Source of the DNA: Hygrophila difformis
Lineage: Eukaryota > Streptophyta > Magnoliopsida > Lamiales > Acanthaceae
Direction: 5' to 3'
Length of the DNA: 64,000 nt
Assembly (NCBI GenBank): GCA_030278955.1
Contig: JAOANR010000010.1
Location: forward strand, 28,212,174-28,276,173
The position numbers and the translations under genes are program-made. Positions 1-12,292 of this stretch are shown in pieces. Every line of letters starts with the position of its first letter. The first letter of the stretch is position 1. The notes beneath the pieces were generated by a model. It was given only the letters and a program-made list of their open reading frames with translations. It had not been told where the DNA came from and searched no databases.

Positions 1-1503
1 CGTCTAAAATCAGATTTAATTCCAAAAATTCCGAAATTTCACGAATTACTCAGAAACGTCGAGATCTACCACTTTCGTGTTTTAACTTTTTCAATCCGAG
101 ATACCAAAATAGGTCAAAAACACCAATTTTTACAGAACCACAAATCTGTCCGAATTTTACAGACCACAGTTTAGAGATATTGACATCTTCCATAGCAAAT
201 CAACTCCAAATTTATTGAAATTTTACAGAGACCATCTTAAGACATTTATCTACAACTTTGATGTTCGGCCAAAGATCTAAATCAGTCTGGAACCTATGTC
301 AAAATCGTGATCAAGATCGGACCTAAGTTCTGTCAAGAATTTCAAGATCTAGTTTCAAGCAGTTCGGTTTCGGTTGGTTTTCACATATCAAATCGTCTCT
401 AAAAATTCTGAAAAGTTTACAGTAGATAGATCTAAAACTTAGGAACGTTTTTCGTGTTTTAAGTTTTTCCGTTTGAAGTCGTTTTAAGGTTCGGAAAAAT
501 TAGGCAAAACTGTTGCGCCGTGAAAAATCATACGTTGACAGATTTACGATCTTTTGTTAAATCTTTTAGTTTCGAATGTTTTAATTCCTCCCAAAATCAT
601 GTAAGGCTAACTTACTGAGTTGTGAATGTCCGGGATTGTCTATTTCGAAGGCATGGGTTCCAGGTCACCGTTTCTCCTCTCCGTCCGTCGGGTTCTACGT
701 TCTAGATCCAATTCGAGGTGTGGAAATGAAAGAGACGGGGTTAGAATCCGTTTTCGGATTGAAACTAAGAAGAATCTGATGGACTAGAACTTACCACACG
801 TCGGAGATCCTTTGATTTTCGTCCAAAAGCTGCTGCCTTGGTTTTTGATGCCTTCGTAGACTTCCGGATCTAGGGTTTTGTGTATAGAGAGTATCGTAGG
901 GTGTTGAAAAGGGTTTAGGGTCAGTCAAGAGAGTTATTTATAGAGGTTAGGACCTAGGGGGACGTCCAAGTCCACCTCTAAGAGTCTTGAGCCGATAGAT
1001 GTTCAACCGAATGTCGAAAAATCCGCGTTCGGGCGAGAGATTCACGCAACGGGCGAATCTGTCGCGTGGCGCAGTCGTGGCGCGTTTTCCCTTCTTCGAC
1101 CGCGCGGCCACCGCGCCGGCTTCGCCTGGACTTCGGTCCGGGCGGGTCGTGCGATCCGTCGTGCTTTCCCTCCTCTCTTTCGGACTTCTATCCCTCTATG
1201 CTCCCGTTTTATGATCTTCGGGGTCTCTTCGGGTTTCTACTTTCTCTCTAAGTTTTTACTCGGGTCTAATTGGATGTTTGGACTCGAATTCTCGAGTTGA
1301 TTGGTGTCGTGTTCCGGTGTATAATTTATTTACCTTTAATCCATCCTTTTTATTTAATTAAATTCCTTTAATTCCTTTTTAAGTAAAATCTCATTTCTCA
1401 TTTCCTTATCTTTATTTATTTATTTATTTGCTGGATTTATTTATTTATGGTATTTATTTTATTTATTGTTTTATTTTATGTTGGAAAATTCTCGGGTATT
1501 ACA
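1..1503 (-). repeat. Partial 3' LTR of Tekay-like Ty3/gypsy element C
   Basis: On the minus strand the LTR starts TGTAATACCCGAG at 1503 and runs off the window at 1. It is the same family as the LTRs of element A (6336-8935, 14906-17500), and the A/T-rich start, the GC-rich middle and the TATA region align. A minus-strand TATAAATA lies at 942-935. A GTAAGT donor-like site lies at 794-789, as in the other LTRs of this group. The polypurine tract lies just outside, at 1519-1504 (minus strand). Confidence 0.9.
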
Positions 1504-1727
1504 GTCTACCCTCCTTAAGAATCAACTTCGTCCTTGAAGTTGTGTTTCGTCTTTTCTCGTGCTAAGGTCTTTTTGTTTATTTTATTAATTTGTGACTGAA
1601 CTTAGAATTAAGACTTCTAAGCTGCCTACGTACCCGGTAAAGGGATCAAGCCATAACGTAGTTCAAAAGTTTACAAAGATGCACGAAAAATAGGTGGTAT
1701 GATATCCTCTCCCCCTTAAGATTGCAG

Positions 1728-3707
1728 TTATGTCCCCATAACTGTGTCGGTATCGGTTTGGAACAATGTCGGGTATCGTTCTCTCATGTCGGATTCTACT
1801 TCCCAAGTTGCCGTCTCACTTTCGTGGTTCGACCAAAAAACCTTGATCATTTTGATGGTTTTATTCCTCGTTACTCGTTCCTTAGTGTCGAGAATACGTA
1901 CTGGGACTTCTTCATAAGTCAAATCTTCATCGAGCTCAATTATCTCCGGTTGAAGTACATGTGTCGGGTCCGGCACATACTTCTTTAGTTGTGAGACATG
2001 GAAGACATTATGAACTCGATCTAATTGTGGCGGTAAAGCCAATCGGTAGGCTAGAGTTCCGACTCGTTCTAGAATTTCGTAAGGTCCTATATATCGAGGA
2101 CTTAACTTCCCTCGTTTGCCAAAGCGCATCACCCCCTTCATGGGTGATATCTTTAGCATGACCCTATCCCCCACTTGAAATTCTAGGTCTCGTCGTCTCA
2201 CGTCAGCGTAACTCTTCTGACGGTCTTGAGCGGCTTTCATTTTTCCTTGAATCACTTTGATTTGTTGAGCCATGTCTTCAATAAGTTGTGGTCCCACTAC
2301 CACAGACTTATCGTTTTCTTCCCAGCTCAACGGGCTTCGGCACCTTCGTCCATACAACGCCTCGAATGGTGCCATGCCAATGCTAGCATGGTAGCTATTA
2401 TTATAAGAAAATTCGATTAAGGGTAAATGGGATTCCCAATTGCCCTTAAATTCCAACACGCATGCTCTCAGCATGTCTTCTAATGGTTGGATTGTTCTCT
2501 CGGTTTGACCATCCGTCATCGGGTGGACTGCGGTGCTCATTTTGATTTGAGTACGAGAGCTTTTTGTAACTCCGTCCCAAAGTGAGAGACAAATCTACTG
2601 TCTCTATCGGAAATGATGTCATGTGGTACTCCATGTCGTCGTACCACATTATCAATGTAGGCTCGGGCCAATTGGTCCATAGTCCACGTGTCTTTCATTG
2701 GGACAAATAAGGCCGTCTTCGTTAGCCTATCCACAATCACCCAAATTTTGTTCATGGCTTTAGGTGATCGGGGTAATCCCGAGACAAAGTCCATTGAGAT
2801 GCTATCCCACTTCCAACTTGGAATCTCTAGTGGTTGCATCAGTCCTAAGGGTTTATGTCGCACTGCCTTAACCTTTTGGCAGGTGAGACATTTCGCCACG
2901 AAGTTTGCCACTTCCTTCTTCATTCCCGGCCACCAATAGATCTTCTTCAGATCTTTGTATAGCTTGTCACCTCCGGGATGTACGGAATATGGTGTGTTGT
3001 GCCCTTCTTCCATCAACTTTTGTTTCAATTCGGCACACTTCTGAGGCACACACCATCTCCCTTTAAAACGGATGCTTCCATCCTCGTGGACAGCAAATCC
3101 TATTGCCTTTCCTTCGGCAATATACCCCCTTATCTTCTCGAGTTTCGCATCGCCCGGTTGGGCGAGCTTAATCTCGTCCAATATTGGAGTTTCTACGACC
3201 ATAGCATTGATCGTTTCACTCACTGTGCCAGGATGCACAAGTTCTAACTCCAATCTTGCCAACTCCATGTACAATGCCGGCGGAATTACCAACGAGTTTG
3301 TCACGTGTTGGGTTTTCCGACTTAGGGCATCGGCTACCACATCCGCCTTCCCCTCGTGGTATGCTATCTCTAAATCGTAGTCTTTAATAAGTTCCAACCA
3401 CCTTCACTGTCTCAAATTCAACTCCTTCTGAGTGAATATATTTCAAGCTCTTGTGGTCGGTGAACATTCGACACTTCCGCCCATAAAGATAATGTCTCCA
3501 TATCTTTAGAGCGAAAACGACCACTGCCAACTCCATGTCATGTGTCGGATAATTCTCCTCGTGAGGTTTTAGTTGGCGTGATGCATACGCTGCGACTCTC
3601 GAGTCTTGCATCAAGACACAACCTAAACCTTCCTTTGAAGCATCGCTATAAACCTCGAAGTCACCATTCTCTGATGGTAGTGTTAATACGGGTGTGGTTG
3701 TGAGTCG
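1728..3707 (-). pseudogene. Ty3/gypsy pol, 3' part (RNase H, integrase, chromodomain), element C
   Basis: This is the 3' half of a chromovirus polyprotein, nearly identical to 12.7-14.7 kb of element A. Visible in order are the RNase H tail (ADALSRK), the integrase zinc region ([19 protein letters not shown]), the integrase core with [11 protein letters not shown] and SDRDSRF, and a C-terminal chromodomain-like stretch ([11 protein letters not shown]) ending YPTLFQ. A 2-bp deletion near 3440 and a 1-bp deletion near 2555, relative to element A, split the frame into three. The 5' part is lost in the N gap at 3708. A recent but broken copy; the indels could be sequencing errors near a contig end. 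Confidence 0.92.
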
Positions 3708-4207
3708 NNNNNNNNNNNNNNNNNNNNNNNNNNNNNNNNNNNNNNNNNNNNNNNNNNNNNNNNNNNNNNNNNNNNNNNNNNNNNNNNNNNNNNNNNNNNN
3801 NNNNNNNNNNNNNNNNNNNNNNNNNNNNNNNNNNNNNNNNNNNNNNNNNNNNNNNNNNNNNNNNNNNNNNNNNNNNNNNNNNNNNNNNNNNNNNNNNNNN
3901 NNNNNNNNNNNNNNNNNNNNNNNNNNNNNNNNNNNNNNNNNNNNNNNNNNNNNNNNNNNNNNNNNNNNNNNNNNNNNNNNNNNNNNNNNNNNNNNNNNNN
4001 NNNNNNNNNNNNNNNNNNNNNNNNNNNNNNNNNNNNNNNNNNNNNNNNNNNNNNNNNNNNNNNNNNNNNNNNNNNNNNNNNNNNNNNNNNNNNNNNNNNN
4101 NNNNNNNNNNNNNNNNNNNNNNNNNNNNNNNNNNNNNNNNNNNNNNNNNNNNNNNNNNNNNNNNNNNNNNNNNNNNNNNNNNNNNNNNNNNNNNNNNNNN
4201 NNNNNNN
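3708..4207. other. Assembly gap of 500 N
   Basis: Exactly 500 N, the look of a fixed-size scaffolding gap rather than a measured distance. Left of it is a minus-strand retrotransposon. Right of it the sequence starts abruptly inside the reverse transcriptase/RNase H gene of an endogenous pararetrovirus. Confidence 0.97.
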
Positions 4208-4332
4208 AAAATTGAAAAAGCTCGTATTATCAGATGGCAAGCTGAATGTCAATATTATACTATGATATTGATGTTATAAAATCTCATGAAAATGTTCTTG
4301 CAGATTTCCTAACGAGAGATGGAAGCATTTGA
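4208..4332 (+). pseudogene. Endogenous caulimovirid pol, last codons (copy 1)
   Basis: The end of the RNase H domain, matching 59760-59884 of copy 2 and stopping at 4330-4332. One base is missing near 4259 relative to copy 2. The frame overlaps the start of the next ORF (ATG 4319), as in copy 2. Everything upstream is lost in the N gap. Confidence 0.85.
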
Positions 4333-5618
4333 AGCTGATTCCATCATTACGAGATTTAGGCACCTCAGAGAAAACCTAGAGGAGCTATCGAAGCATTTTG
4401 GACAGCTCGAGATCAATGCAACGAGCAGCTGGCCAAATACAACAGAGCGATGTGGACATGGGTCCGCAACAATATACGAACCTCCATATAGCAATGACAG
4501 CACTATGGGACACAGTATTAGAGCCAATCAGGAAAGCGTCAGCTTCCCTGGTAAACAAAGAGAAATGTGCCCAAAAAGCTAAAGTGGTCACATATGAAGA
4601 AGCAGATTCAAGCACTGCTTCAAAGGAACCATTGTCGGATACCGACAAAAATGTTGAGCAAGAGGAAAGTCACATTTCCGAAAGCTCAAGTCAACCCACT
4701 GCCTCTGGGGTAAAAGAGGAAGAAATTAACCTTAGGCCAATGACAGGCACCTCTAAGGTTAATTCAGACGAGAAGGTCCTATCTACTGCCTGGCTGGACT
4801 ACCAAGGAAAATGGGAACAACTGGTTCCAAAAAGGGAATTAACCCTAGCAAAACAGTAATCGAGACATCCGGGAGATACAACAGGGTATGGATGCTCGAA
4901 GGATCGAAACCAGAAGAGGTTCGAAAGTGGTATGACTTTGGAGCATTAGCATCTGTTCATACTACATCACCAGGGTTTCCCGGAAATCGAAAAACTTCCG
5001 GGATGGATAAGTAGTGCGGTGCACGAATCATGGCAGAACAACCCACACCTGCAAAGAGGAGATATTCTGGAGCTTAAGTTCATTTCAGCGGGCACCAGAA
5101 ATAGTCGGAAAAGGTTCTTATCCGGTCTTTCAATTTATTAAATTACAGAGACCTGATATGATTGCCTTCAACAGAGTTAAGTCTATGGATGAGAAGGCAC
5201 CATTGGTATCTTCAATCAGCGAAGATGAAATCTCCACCCGACGAGCATGGGGATTCTGGGTCTGTCTCATCGAGATGGAAAAGGTTAAATATCCGTTTAA
5301 AAATATTCTCAAACAATTTAAATGGATCGTTCCTGGTTAATTCCTTTAACAGGGAAAAGCACAGAGTTTGCGGAAACCTCCTTCCGAAAAGAAGAGGTTA
5401 CTCATCTGGGAAAACAAGTTGCCAGCAACCGAGTCTACCAGAAAAAAGGCATGTAACATGATGCATGTTGGCCAATGGGATAACCACATATGCCCATATT
5501 GTGCAGAACAGGAGAAACCCCTATTCGGTACAAAGATCCGGGTAACCCAGAAAAAATCCGGACTCCGAACAGGACAAAGGGAAGAAACGTCCAAAAAAAC
5601 TTTCACAAGCCAAAGTAA
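4319..5618 (+). pseudogene. Endogenous caulimovirid last ORF (ORF VI position), copy 1
   Basis: The ORF lies directly downstream of pol, the place of the transactivator/viroplasmin gene in caulimoviruses; I cannot prove that identity by motif. Compared with copy 2 (59872-61162) it has about a dozen single-base indels and is cut into frames 4319-4582, 4398-4859, 4811-5014 and 5014-5340. One difference is a 2-bp longer sequence near 5148. The C-terminal part has a CPYC motif and a Lys-rich tail. The indel-rich pattern and the position beside the N gap make sequencing error plausible. Confidence 0.75.
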
Positions 5619-5798
5619 GATTAGCTGGATGTAAAAGAAAGAGAGGTGTCGGCAACACTCATAATAAAAGCCGACAAAGGAGGGCAGAGTAGCTGGCAGA
5701 AAGTGGCCGACAAGAGAAGGTGGAAAGTTGACAAAAGGCCACCTAACGCAATAATTCAAAAAAGGACAATAATGTAGCCGGTGGAAATTAAGGCCAAG

Positions 5799-5875
5799 TG
5801 ACGAACGCAGTGACTTCACAAGGATTTAGAGGAAGATTGGAATCCGGGGCTGAAGTCCGCGGGCGCCTATAAATA
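5799..5875 (+). promoter_or_regulatory. Pararetroviral 35S-type promoter, copy 1 (damaged as-1 element)
   Basis: TGACG at 5799-5803 is followed seven bases later by TGACT at 5811-5815, and TATAAATA lies at 5868-5875. Copy 2 has TGACG in both places, so the second half-site is mutated here. Confidence 0.65.
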
Positions 5876-6335
5876 AAGGAGTTTGAAGCAGATGGAAGGC
5901 ATCGAAAATTCCTCCCAACTCTTCAAAGTATTTGTAATATTTCTCTTTCTGCATATTTCCTTTCAAGTCTGTAAAAGTATGGGGTATTCCCCCAAGAGTC
6001 TTGTATCCTTCATGAGGAACTAAGTGTCTGTCTTCTCCGTTAGGAGAAATTATGTTTTAAATAATATTTTTAATATTTCTTCAGTAAAATCCAGGCTTCC
6101 AAATATCCCAAATATCCCGATAATATAATTAAAACCCTTTATTCATATCTTGATACGTCCTAAGGTAGGAAACGAAATAGGACTGTGCTGTTTGTTGCTG
6201 AAGGAGCCAAGAATCGGTGAACCATCGGTCGCGGCTGCGTGGTTGGAGGAAGTCCGTAAAATCCCGGAGCTTACGAAACCCGGCAGCAAGGCGGTCAAAG
6301 CCAAGGTATGAAGTTTTAGTGCTTAATTTAATTAT
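5876..6335 (+). other. Pararetroviral leader and flank, copy 1
   Basis: Transcribed leader downstream of the TATA box, without a long ORF, matching 61420-61877 of copy 2. It ends with ATTAT (6331-6335), the target-site duplication of element A. Confidence 0.7.
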
Positions 6336-6905
6336 TGTAATACCCGAGAATTTTCCAACATAAAATAAAACAATAATTAAATAAATAATAAATAAAATAA
6401 ATACTATAAATAAATAAACAAAACCAGCAAATAAAAGAAATAAATAAAGATAAGAAAATGAGAAATGAGATTTTTACTTAAAAAGGAATTAAAGGAATTT
6501 AATTAAACAAAAGGATGGATAAATGAAACACCAAAACCCGACACTAATGAACTCGAGTATTCGAGTCCAAAACATCCAACTAGACTAAGAATAAAAATTA
6601 GAGAGAAAGTATGAACCCGAATATACCCCGGGAATCGGAATTCGGGAGCAAAGAGGGATAGAAACCCGAAAGAGAGGCGGGAAACGCACGACGGATCGCA
6701 CGACCCGCCCGGACCGAAGTCCAGGCGAGGTCGGCGCGGTGGCCGCGCGGGTAAAGGGGGTTCAGCGCGCCACGACCGTGCCAACCCACAGATTTGGTTG
6801 TTGCGTGAATCTCTCACCCGAACGCGGATTTTTCGACTTTCGGTTGAACATCTCTCGACTCCAGACCTTTAGGTCGGCCGTGGACGCCCTAGGGATTGAG
6901 AATTC

Positions 6906-6913
6906 TATAAATA
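6906..6913 (+). promoter_or_regulatory. TATA box of element A 5' LTR
   Basis: TATAAATA. The same motif in the same context lies at 15473-15480 (3' LTR), 942-935 minus (LTR C) and 24057-24064 (LTR B). Confidence 0.75.
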
Positions 6914-7053
6914 AGCCCCTTGGGAGCCCCGAACAAGTTTACGAAACCCTAAAGCATTCTATACGTTCGAAACCCTAAATCCGGAGTCGTCGGAGGCACG
7001 AAACCAAGACGAACGCTGTTGGACGACTTTCTCTACAGATCTCCATAGTCGTG

Positions 7054-8575
7054 GTAAGTCTCGGTCCAATCTCTATTCAATAAACGATTCGAAAACGAAT
7101 CCTAATCATCTCCTTTTTCCTTCTACACCCCCGTATCGAATCTAGATCGTAGAACCCGACGAACGGAGAGGGGAAACGGTGATCTGGAAGCCACGCCTCC
7201 GAATTTGGACATTCCCGACGTTCATAGACACTGTAAGTTAACTCTTACATGGTTTTGGGATGAATTAAAACATTCAAAACTAAAAGATTAACATGAAACC
7301 GTAAATCTGTCAATTCTTACTTTCTACCGGCGCAACAGATTTGTTGAATTTTTCCGACCCTTAAAACGAACTCAAACGGAAAAACTTAAAACACGAAAAA
7401 CGTTCCTAAGACTTAGACCTAGCTACTGTAAAAATTTGGAAATTTTTGGAGTTGATTTGATATGTGAAAACCCGTTGAAACCGAACTGTTTGAATCTAGA
7501 TCTCGAAATCTTGGACAGAACTTAGGAATGATCTTGATCACGTTTTTGACATAGGATCTAGGCTGTTTTAGATCTTTGGCCGAACATGAAAGTTGTAGAT
7601 AAATGTCTTAAGATGATCCCTGTCAAATTTCATTAAATTTGGAGTTGAATTGATATGTTAGAACTTGAAATCTTTAAACTGTGACCTGTAAACTCGGACA
7701 GATTTCTTGTTATGCAAAAATTAGCGTTTTTGACCTACTTAGGTATCTCGGATTGAAAAAGTTAAAACACGAAAGTTGTAGATCTTGATGTTTCCGAGTC
7801 AGATATGAAATTTTGGAATTTTTGGAATTAAATCTGATTTTAGACGAATTTTGGAGTAAACTGTGATTTACCGAAACGAAATTTTGAAATCTTGTTGAAA
7901 CATGGAATTAACCTTTAGGGTTGAAACGAATTGAGATATTGTTTCTAAATTAATACATTGGAAGGCAGATTTTAAAAACTAAATCCCCTTACAAACTTGA
8001 TAAATTAAAATTAGGGGTGAGTGCTCTGCAGGGTGCCCCCTAACGATTCACTTCGTGCCGTAATGGACGATGGTGACCCCGCGCGCTATACTTGAAATGT
8101 GATATTGCCAAAACGGCGAAACTTAGAGCCTACACTCTCGTGAATATCCGTATGGGTTTCCCGAGGCTCCGGAGTGGTACTGGGTATGGCTGATACGGCT
8201 GCGGCCGCCGGGGCTACCGGCTAAACTTGTTGACATCGCGATTTTTATCGTGAAACTTTGAAATACCAAATCGGGAATGTAATGGGGATTCTAAATTAAA
8301 TTAAACTAGACTAAATGATATTGTTGTCAAATTAAATTATTTAAATGCTTTATTTAAATTATGGCTATTATTTTGAACCATGTGGTATGTGTTATTAAAT
8401 AGAGCCTGAGATAGATTGTGCTATATGATATGGATTATATGAAATCAAATATTATGTTATTATCATGCTTTTGTTAAATGATTAAAGTTATGGCTTTTAA
8501 ACCCTACGATCATGCATGTGTTAACTTACTCAGCAATTTTGCTGATCAAAACCATTTTTATTCCTTTCTTTACAG
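7054..8575 (+). other. Candidate intron inside the 5' LTR of element A
   Basis: Donor GTG|GTAAGT at 7054. Acceptor TTTCTTTACAG ends at 8575, with a branch-point-like CTGATCAAAACC upstream. Both ends are kept in LTR B (24206-25868), LTR D (43172-44849) and the 3' LTRs, although most of the sequence between has diverged. Splicing itself is inferred. Confidence 0.5.
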
Positions 8576-8938
8576 AATATGTGGAATGAGCATGTGTGAG
8601 CACGAATCATGCATGGGATTTTGGGAACTTTTATTTTGCTTTTAAATTTCGTACTTAGACTATATTATGAACGGGCCTGTTTAACCCGTGTTTTGGCCAT
8701 GTCGGCCCTCTTTATATTTTCCGCTGCGATACTGTACTAAACTAAATATTTCCGCTGCGCTATGCTATTATTATTTTCGATTTATATTGTATGGGCTATT
8801 TTGAATGCTTTAAATGTTTTAAACACTGCAATACCTAGCCTTGCATCTCTTTAGTAAGCTCGGAGAAACCGTGTCTTGCTAGGGAGATGTGGCGGTGACA
8901 TCCCGACCTGGGTTACCAAAAACCGGGGTGTTACAAGT

Positions 8939-8950
8939 TGGTATCAGAGC
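8939..8950 (+). promoter_or_regulatory. Primer binding site (tRNA-iMet), element A
   Basis: TGGTATCAGAGC, complementary to the 3' end of initiator Met tRNA, three bases after the 5' LTR. Confidence 0.95.
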
Positions 8951-9154
8951 CCGGCTATTTTTAAACTATTATTTTTAAACCATTATTATTTTTAAACTAT
9001 TATTAATATTTTGACTATTATTTTAAATTTTAAAAGTATTATTTCCATGGAAGAATTTTTATTCTTTATTTTAAAACCCATGGAAAAATATATGGTGTAT
9101 TAAATTATTATTGGGGGGAATTATCATTTGCATATGCATGTCGCATCTCTGCTA

Positions 9155-9330
9155 TGAACTTAGCATCTTGGAAACTTGAACTTAGAATCTTTGCGAAACT
9201 TGAACTTAGAATCTTTGCGAAACTTGAACTTAGCATCTTGGCGAAACTTGAACTTAGAATCTTGGAAACTCGAACTTAGAATCTGGGCGAATTGACCTAG
9301 AATCTTGGCGAATATTAACTTAGATCTCTT
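9155..9330 (+). repeat. Tandem repeats in the element A leader
   Basis: Six to seven degenerate copies of a 24-29 bp unit around GCGAAACTTGAACTTAGAAT, directly before the small ORF at 9342. I see no such array in element D, so it is family-specific. Confidence 0.85.
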
Positions 9331-9341
9331 GCTTGCGCTAG

Positions 9342-9677
9342 ATGGCTAGTCAAGACATGCTGCAGTTGATGGTCAGGATGATGAGCGTTCATCTCGATTC
9401 CCACCAAACCCTAGAGCAAATGAAGTACCGTATGGCTCAGTTGGAGGCCAATTTACATCACATGGGCAACTTGAGAGAGGTGGATCATCACCGCATAAAC
9501 CAACTCGAACGCCAAGTCCAAACCCTCACTACACAAAACTTAATACTAAAGGAAAACATCGATGCCCACGGGCAAGATTTAAACACTATCTTTGACGACC
9601 TACTACCGCCGAGTTCGGAGGAGGAAGATCCGGAGGAAGATCCTGCTACCCCACCGAGAGACGTCATGAGGCACTAG
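9342..9677 (+). CDS. Small pre-gag coiled-coil protein (ORF0), element A
   Basis: A 111-aa protein encoded between PBS and gag. Residues 20-75 look like a coiled coil with regular Leu/Gln spacing, and the C-terminus is acidic (SSEEEDPEED). It is clearly homologous to the ORF at 45550 in element D. Shared features include LMV, NL.H.G.LRE, DHH.I.QL and QV..L at the same spacing, and an acidic tail. It is not a standard gag or pol domain. Function unknown; a coiled coil ahead of gag could act in assembly or RNA binding, which is a guess. The leader before it contains the tandem repeats at 9155-9330. Confidence 0.75.
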   Translation: MASQDMLQLMVRMMSVHLDSHQTLEQMKYRMAQLEANLHHMGNLREVDHHRINQLERQVQTLTTQNLILKENIDAHGQDLNTIFDDLLPPSSEEEDPEEDPATPPRDVMRH

Positions 9678-9904
9678 AGATTCTATTGTTAGACATTGTT
9701 TTGCTAGGAAAATATTTCTACTTTTGTACTAAAATTTCTTATGAGGAAATAAAATGCCCGATTTATTTTTTTTTAAATCAAAACAAAACAAAACAAAACA
9801 AAATAAAATGAAACCCCAAAACAGACGATGCTTCTTAACTCGAACAAAGCACCACGTGCTAAATTACTACACACATATACATTCATAGAGATTGCTTAGA
9901 CTAT

Positions 9905-12292
9905 ATGCTAAATTCATCAGTCCTAAACTATCCTATTTGTACCAGAATGGCACCCAGAGGAAGAGGAAGAGGCAGAGCCCAACCTGCTCCCCAAACCACT
10001 ACTGAAACACCTACTGAAACACCACCAAACGTCACCGAACCAAACCAACCTGATGAGGAACAGCCCCAACGTGCGCAGGACGCCCCCGCACCGAACAATG
10101 TGGGCGATCGTCTTAGGACGATAGAGGAAGTGTTGATTGCGCTCGGAAACGCGCAAGTCAACCAGGGTCAAGCTGCGGCGGTACCTCCGCCCCAAGCTCG
10201 CCCTAACTACCTGGCGATGGTGAATCCCTACCAGCCGCCCCACTATGCTGGTGAGGAGGATCCAGCTAAACTGGAGGAATGGATCCGGACTTTTGACAAG
10301 CTGCTGGGAGCGGTCAAATGTCCGGAAGGAGAGAGGGTACATGTCGCTTCATACTACTTGGGAGGCGAAGCTGATGACTGGTGGCAAGCAACGCAAGCCA
10401 AACTAACTGAAGATGACGAGCCTTACTCGTGGATGGAGATGATGGAACTACTCAGGGATCGATTCTATCCCTTGAGTACCAAAGCTGCCATGTACGAAGA
10501 ATTCCTGTCGTTGAAGCAAGGAAGCCAAACGGTGCAGGAATACTACACCCGCTTCAAGGAGCTGGTGAGGTTCGCACCAAGGCTAGTACCTACTGATGCG
10601 GAAAAGGCACAGAAGTTCGAGATGGGACTGAACCTGTCTGTGCGCGAAGTGATCGCGGGAGTACACTACCCCGATTTGCAAGCCGTATACGATCGCGCTG
10701 TAGCGGTAGCACGCGTGCAGCAGCTGAAAAGAAGGGTGAGTGGGGAGTCCACCAGGGGTCCTCAAGATAAGAGAAGCCGAGACTCGAGAAACGATAACAA
10801 CACTGGGAGGAACGAGCAGCGCAGAGGGTCGAATAGGCCCCAACAAAACAACACGGGAAGGAGGTTCAATCAAGAAGATCCGATACCGCCTTGCCCGCGA
10901 TGTGGACGACCACATCTGGCAAGGGGATGCCCGCAACAAGGCGCTTGTTACCGATGCGGTCGAATGGGTCACGTTCGACGGGAATGTCGAACTAGGCTCG
11001 AGAACATAACGAAGAGGGACGATTTGGTCGCAGGGCAAGAACAGCCTCAAAACCAAAACGGGCGAAATGGCAATAACCAAGGGTATAGACCCCCTCAAAA
11101 TAGGCCGCAAAACCAGAACCAGAACCAACGACCTCCGCCCCCACAGAATCAAAACCAGCAACAAAATCAGCAGCCGAATGCGAATCAGCAGGGCAATCAG
11201 GGACGCCCTATGGGGAGGCTGAACGTGGTGAACCAAGCGGACGTGCCTGCGCAAGGAGAAGTGATGGCAGGTACATTTCACGTTTTGAATACACCCCTTA
11301 GAATTTTATTTGATTCCGGAGCTAGTTGCTCAATTATTGCATCAAGGATAGTGCCTGAGTTAGATCTACCTAAGTGCGAGAGAATTAGCTTAGGAATTCA
11401 ATTGCCTTCTGGAGAAGTAGTGTCTTGCTCTAAACGATATAACGGAATTCCTATAGTGATAAAGAACATAGAATTCTTCGCGAACTTGGTAGAATTTAAC
11501 TTAAGAGACTTTGACATCATACTGGGGATGGATTGGCTATCCCAGTATAAAGCGGTGATCGAATGCCAAAAGCAAAAGATCACCTTGTCAAAAAGTAGGG
11601 GAAAGAGAGTTATCTTTTACTCTCAGCCCCCTAAGAAAAGTAACAAAATCGTTAGTGCACTTAAACTAAGTAACTTGATGCGTAAGGGGTATGAACTATA
11701 TGCGTGCTATGTGCACAACCTTGAGGCGGAAGAGAACAAGGTTGATAGCATACCAGTGGTAAGAGAATACCCGGACGTGTTCCCTGAAGACGTTCCGGGC
11801 ATGCCACCTGAGAGAGATCTTGAATTCACCATAGATCTCATTCCGGGGACAGAGCCTGTCTCAAAAGCTCCGTACCGGATGGCACCACTGGAAATGAAGG
11901 AGTTAAAGGAACAACTCGAGGAGCTATTGGGAAAAGGCTACATAAGACCGAGTACGTCCCCTTGGGGAGCACCGGTTTTGTTTGTCAAGAAGAAAGACGG
12001 AGGACTACGTCTTTGCATAGATTACCGAGGACTAAACCAAGTGACTATTAAGAATAAATACCCCCTACCGAGAATAGAGGATCTGTTTGATCAACTGAAG
12101 GGAGCTTCAGTATTCTCGAAGATCGATTTGCGATCTGGGTATCATCAATTGAGGATCGCCGAGAAGGACATTCCGAAGACGGCATTTCGAACGCGATATG
12201 GTCATTACGAGTTCAGTGTTATCCTTCGGGTTAACAAATGCTCCGGCCATGTTCATGAATCTCATGAACAACGGTGTTCCGAGAATTGTTAG
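9905..12292 (+). pseudogene. gag-protease-RT polyprotein, 5' part, element A
   Basis: A 795-aa open frame; a start at the inner ATG 9944 ([10 protein letters not shown]) may be the real one. The gag core lies near residues 110-290 ([21 protein letters not shown]). Two zinc knuckles follow: [13 protein letters not shown] and the canonical [14 protein letters not shown]. After an Asn/Gln/Pro-rich linker come the aspartic protease ([10 protein letters not shown]) and the RT start ([13 protein letters not shown]). The frame is lost near 12214 by a small deletion, and a one-base insertion near 12266 leads into the next ORF. Both breaks are in short homopolymers of a very young element, so sequencing error is possible. 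Confidence 0.93.

Larger units (their letters stand above)
6336..8935 (+). repeat. 5' LTR of element A
   Basis: 2600 bp, TGTAATACCC...GGGGTGTTACA. TATAAATA lies at 6906-6913, so U3 is about 600 bp and R/U5 about 2 kb. It contains a GTAAGT donor at 7054 and a TTTCTTTACAG acceptor ending at 8575. The last ~120 bp are strongly shared with LTRs B and D. Confidence 0.95.

Noticed and set aside
3683..4252. ORFs running through the gap
   Set aside because: They consist almost entirely of N.
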